Part shown: positions 32,934 through 33,765 of the stretch, piece after piece
Layout: each line of letters starts with the position of its first letter
Position numbering within the stretch: the first letter of the stretch is position 1
NCBI GenBank assembly: GCA_028287745.1
Contig: JAQBPB010000108.1
Span: forward strand, 1-33,765
Reading direction: 5' to 3'
Length of the DNA stretch: 33,765 nucleotides
DNA from: Chloroflexota bacterium
GTDB taxonomy: Bacteria; Chloroflexota; Chloroflexia; Chloroheliales; Chloroheliaceae
Position numbers and translations under genes: made by a program
Notes under the pieces: model-generated
What the model saw: the letters and a program-made list of their open reading frames with translations, nothing else
What the model was told of the DNA's origin: nothing
Databases searched by the model: none

Positions 32934-33765
32934 GATGCACCCAACGCTTTCGCATATTCCATTGAATTACGGTCAGGCACAAAATTATCAGGAACAGGAT
33001 AAAGGCAATGGCTGATGCGTACCCATATTCGAAAAATTGGAAGGCTTGTTTGTAAAAATAATAAACCAATACGTAGGTACTTGTGCCGGGACCACCGCCG
33101 GTGAGGACATAAATCTGGCCGAACACTTTAAACGACCCGATTACGGTCAGGACAGTCGCCAGGAATACCGCTGGGGAAATCATGGGCAAGGTTACGTTGG
33201 TAAAAGTTTTCCAGCGTGAGGCGCCATCAATTTTGGCCGCGTCATAATAAAGCTGGGGCACATCGTGCAGGGCGGCCAGGAAGATTACCATATTCAGGCC
33301 GACATTCTTCAGCACGCTTACTACGATGACGGCGGGCATGGTCAGGTTCTGGTCATATAACCAGGCCGGACCTTCAATTCCTATAATTTTAAGAATCTGG
33401 TTGATAAGTCCGGCATCAGTCGCGAAAATATATTTCCAGACGATTGCCCAGACAACGACCGAGGTAACAACCGGCGTGAAGATTAAAGTCCGGAAAACGC
33501 CGATGCCGGGTAGTTTCTGGTGCAGCAGCAGGGCCAGGGCCAGGGCCAGGATAATGTTTAGTGGGACCAGTCCCAGCGAGAATACGATAGTATTACCTAC
33601 CGAGGTCCAGAAAGTCGGGTCATTGGTCAGGGCCTTGGAATAGTTATCCAGCCCGATAAAGGAAGGCGCAGTAGTCAGTGACCAGTTGGTCAGGCTCATG
33701 GTAAAAGCCGCGCTAATCGGTCCGGCCAGGAAAACCAGGTAGCCTACAACCATGGGCGAGATAAA
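32923..33765 (-). CDS. Sugar ABC transporter permease (MalF/UgpA type), N-terminus outside the window
   Basis: The frame stays open to the window edge. An ATG at 33753 exists, but the preceding codons read FISP, and FISP followed by a GYLVFLAGPI-like helix is the conserved first membrane segment of this family, so the true start is beyond the window. The EAA motif is YYDAAKIDGASRWKTFTNVTLP. The visible 280 residues include the rest of the six-helix core and the family's C-terminal GGGPGTSTYVLVYYFYKQAF region. It pairs with the downstream MalG-type permease. Confidence 0.95.
   Translation of the reverse strand, partial: FISPMVVGYLVFLAGPISAAFTMSLTNWSLTTAPSFIGLDNYSKALTNDPTFWTSVGNTIVFSLGLVPLNIILALALALLLHQKLPGIGVFRTLIFTPVVTSVVVWAIVWKYIFATDAGLINQILKIIGIEGPAWLYDQNLTMPAVIVVSVLKNVGLNMVIFLAALHDVPQLYYDAAKIDGASRWKTFTNVTLPMISPAVFLATVLTVIGSFKVFGQIYVLTGGGPGTSTYVLVYYFYKQAFQFFEYGYASAIAFILFLIILCLTVIQWNMRKRWVHHEQ

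Overview
The window looks like a chromosomal stretch from a Chloroflexota-like bacterium. This is inferred from gene content only: a MEDS-domain hybrid histidine kinase, a cyclase-like/STAND/TPR regulator, many secreted proteins with Thr/Pro-rich linkers, and an NHLP-type lanthipeptide locus. No rRNA, tRNA or marker gene is present to confirm it. Genes are moderately GC-rich and are separated by long AT-rich intergenic regions. No CRISPR array and no intact transposase gene were seen.

Layout. 1-4193 (minus): the N-terminal part of a large secreted beta-rich surface protein, an unrecognised 77-residue protein, and an orphan hybrid kinase (MEDS, HisKA, HATPase, receiver). 4781-7468 (plus): a regulator with a degenerate class III cyclase domain, a STAND NTPase and TPRs. 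It is followed by a 99-bp element with perfect 17-bp inverted ends that resemble IS6-family termini. 7634-12265: a secreted SMP-30-like propeller, a possible 51-residue ORF, a membrane-anchored alpha/beta hydrolase and a secreted sorbosone-dehydrogenase-like propeller.

12345-16450 (minus) is a class II lanthipeptide locus and the most interesting part of the window. It has a 205-residue precursor with two NHLP leader domains in tandem, a probable attenuator hairpin, and a LanM whose zinc site carries the Cys-Cys-Gly variant. No transporter, leader protease or immunity gene is visible beside it.

17158-29664 is mainly extracellular glycan metabolism. A GH113-like secreted hydrolase and a small anchored protein form a minus-strand pair. 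A long gene-poor region (19606-21002) holds two matching sigma-54-type promoter sequences and a possible 49-residue membrane peptide. A plus-strand operon then encodes a polyprenyl-phosphate sugar synthase, a GtrA protein, a processive-type GT2 and a GT39-like membrane glycosyltransferase, followed by a second GT-C enzyme and a convergent GH8 lipoprotein. The logical reading is that the first enzyme charges a lipid carrier with sugar, GtrA helps move it across the membrane, the GT-C enzymes transfer the sugar outside, and the hydrolases trim the product. One GT-C enzyme and the GH113-like hydrolase share a related beta-sandwich domain.

29980-33765 (minus): a GNAT acetyltransferase, and a sugar ABC transporter operon (two permeases, the first cut by the window edge) ending in an FAD-dependent oxidoreductase.
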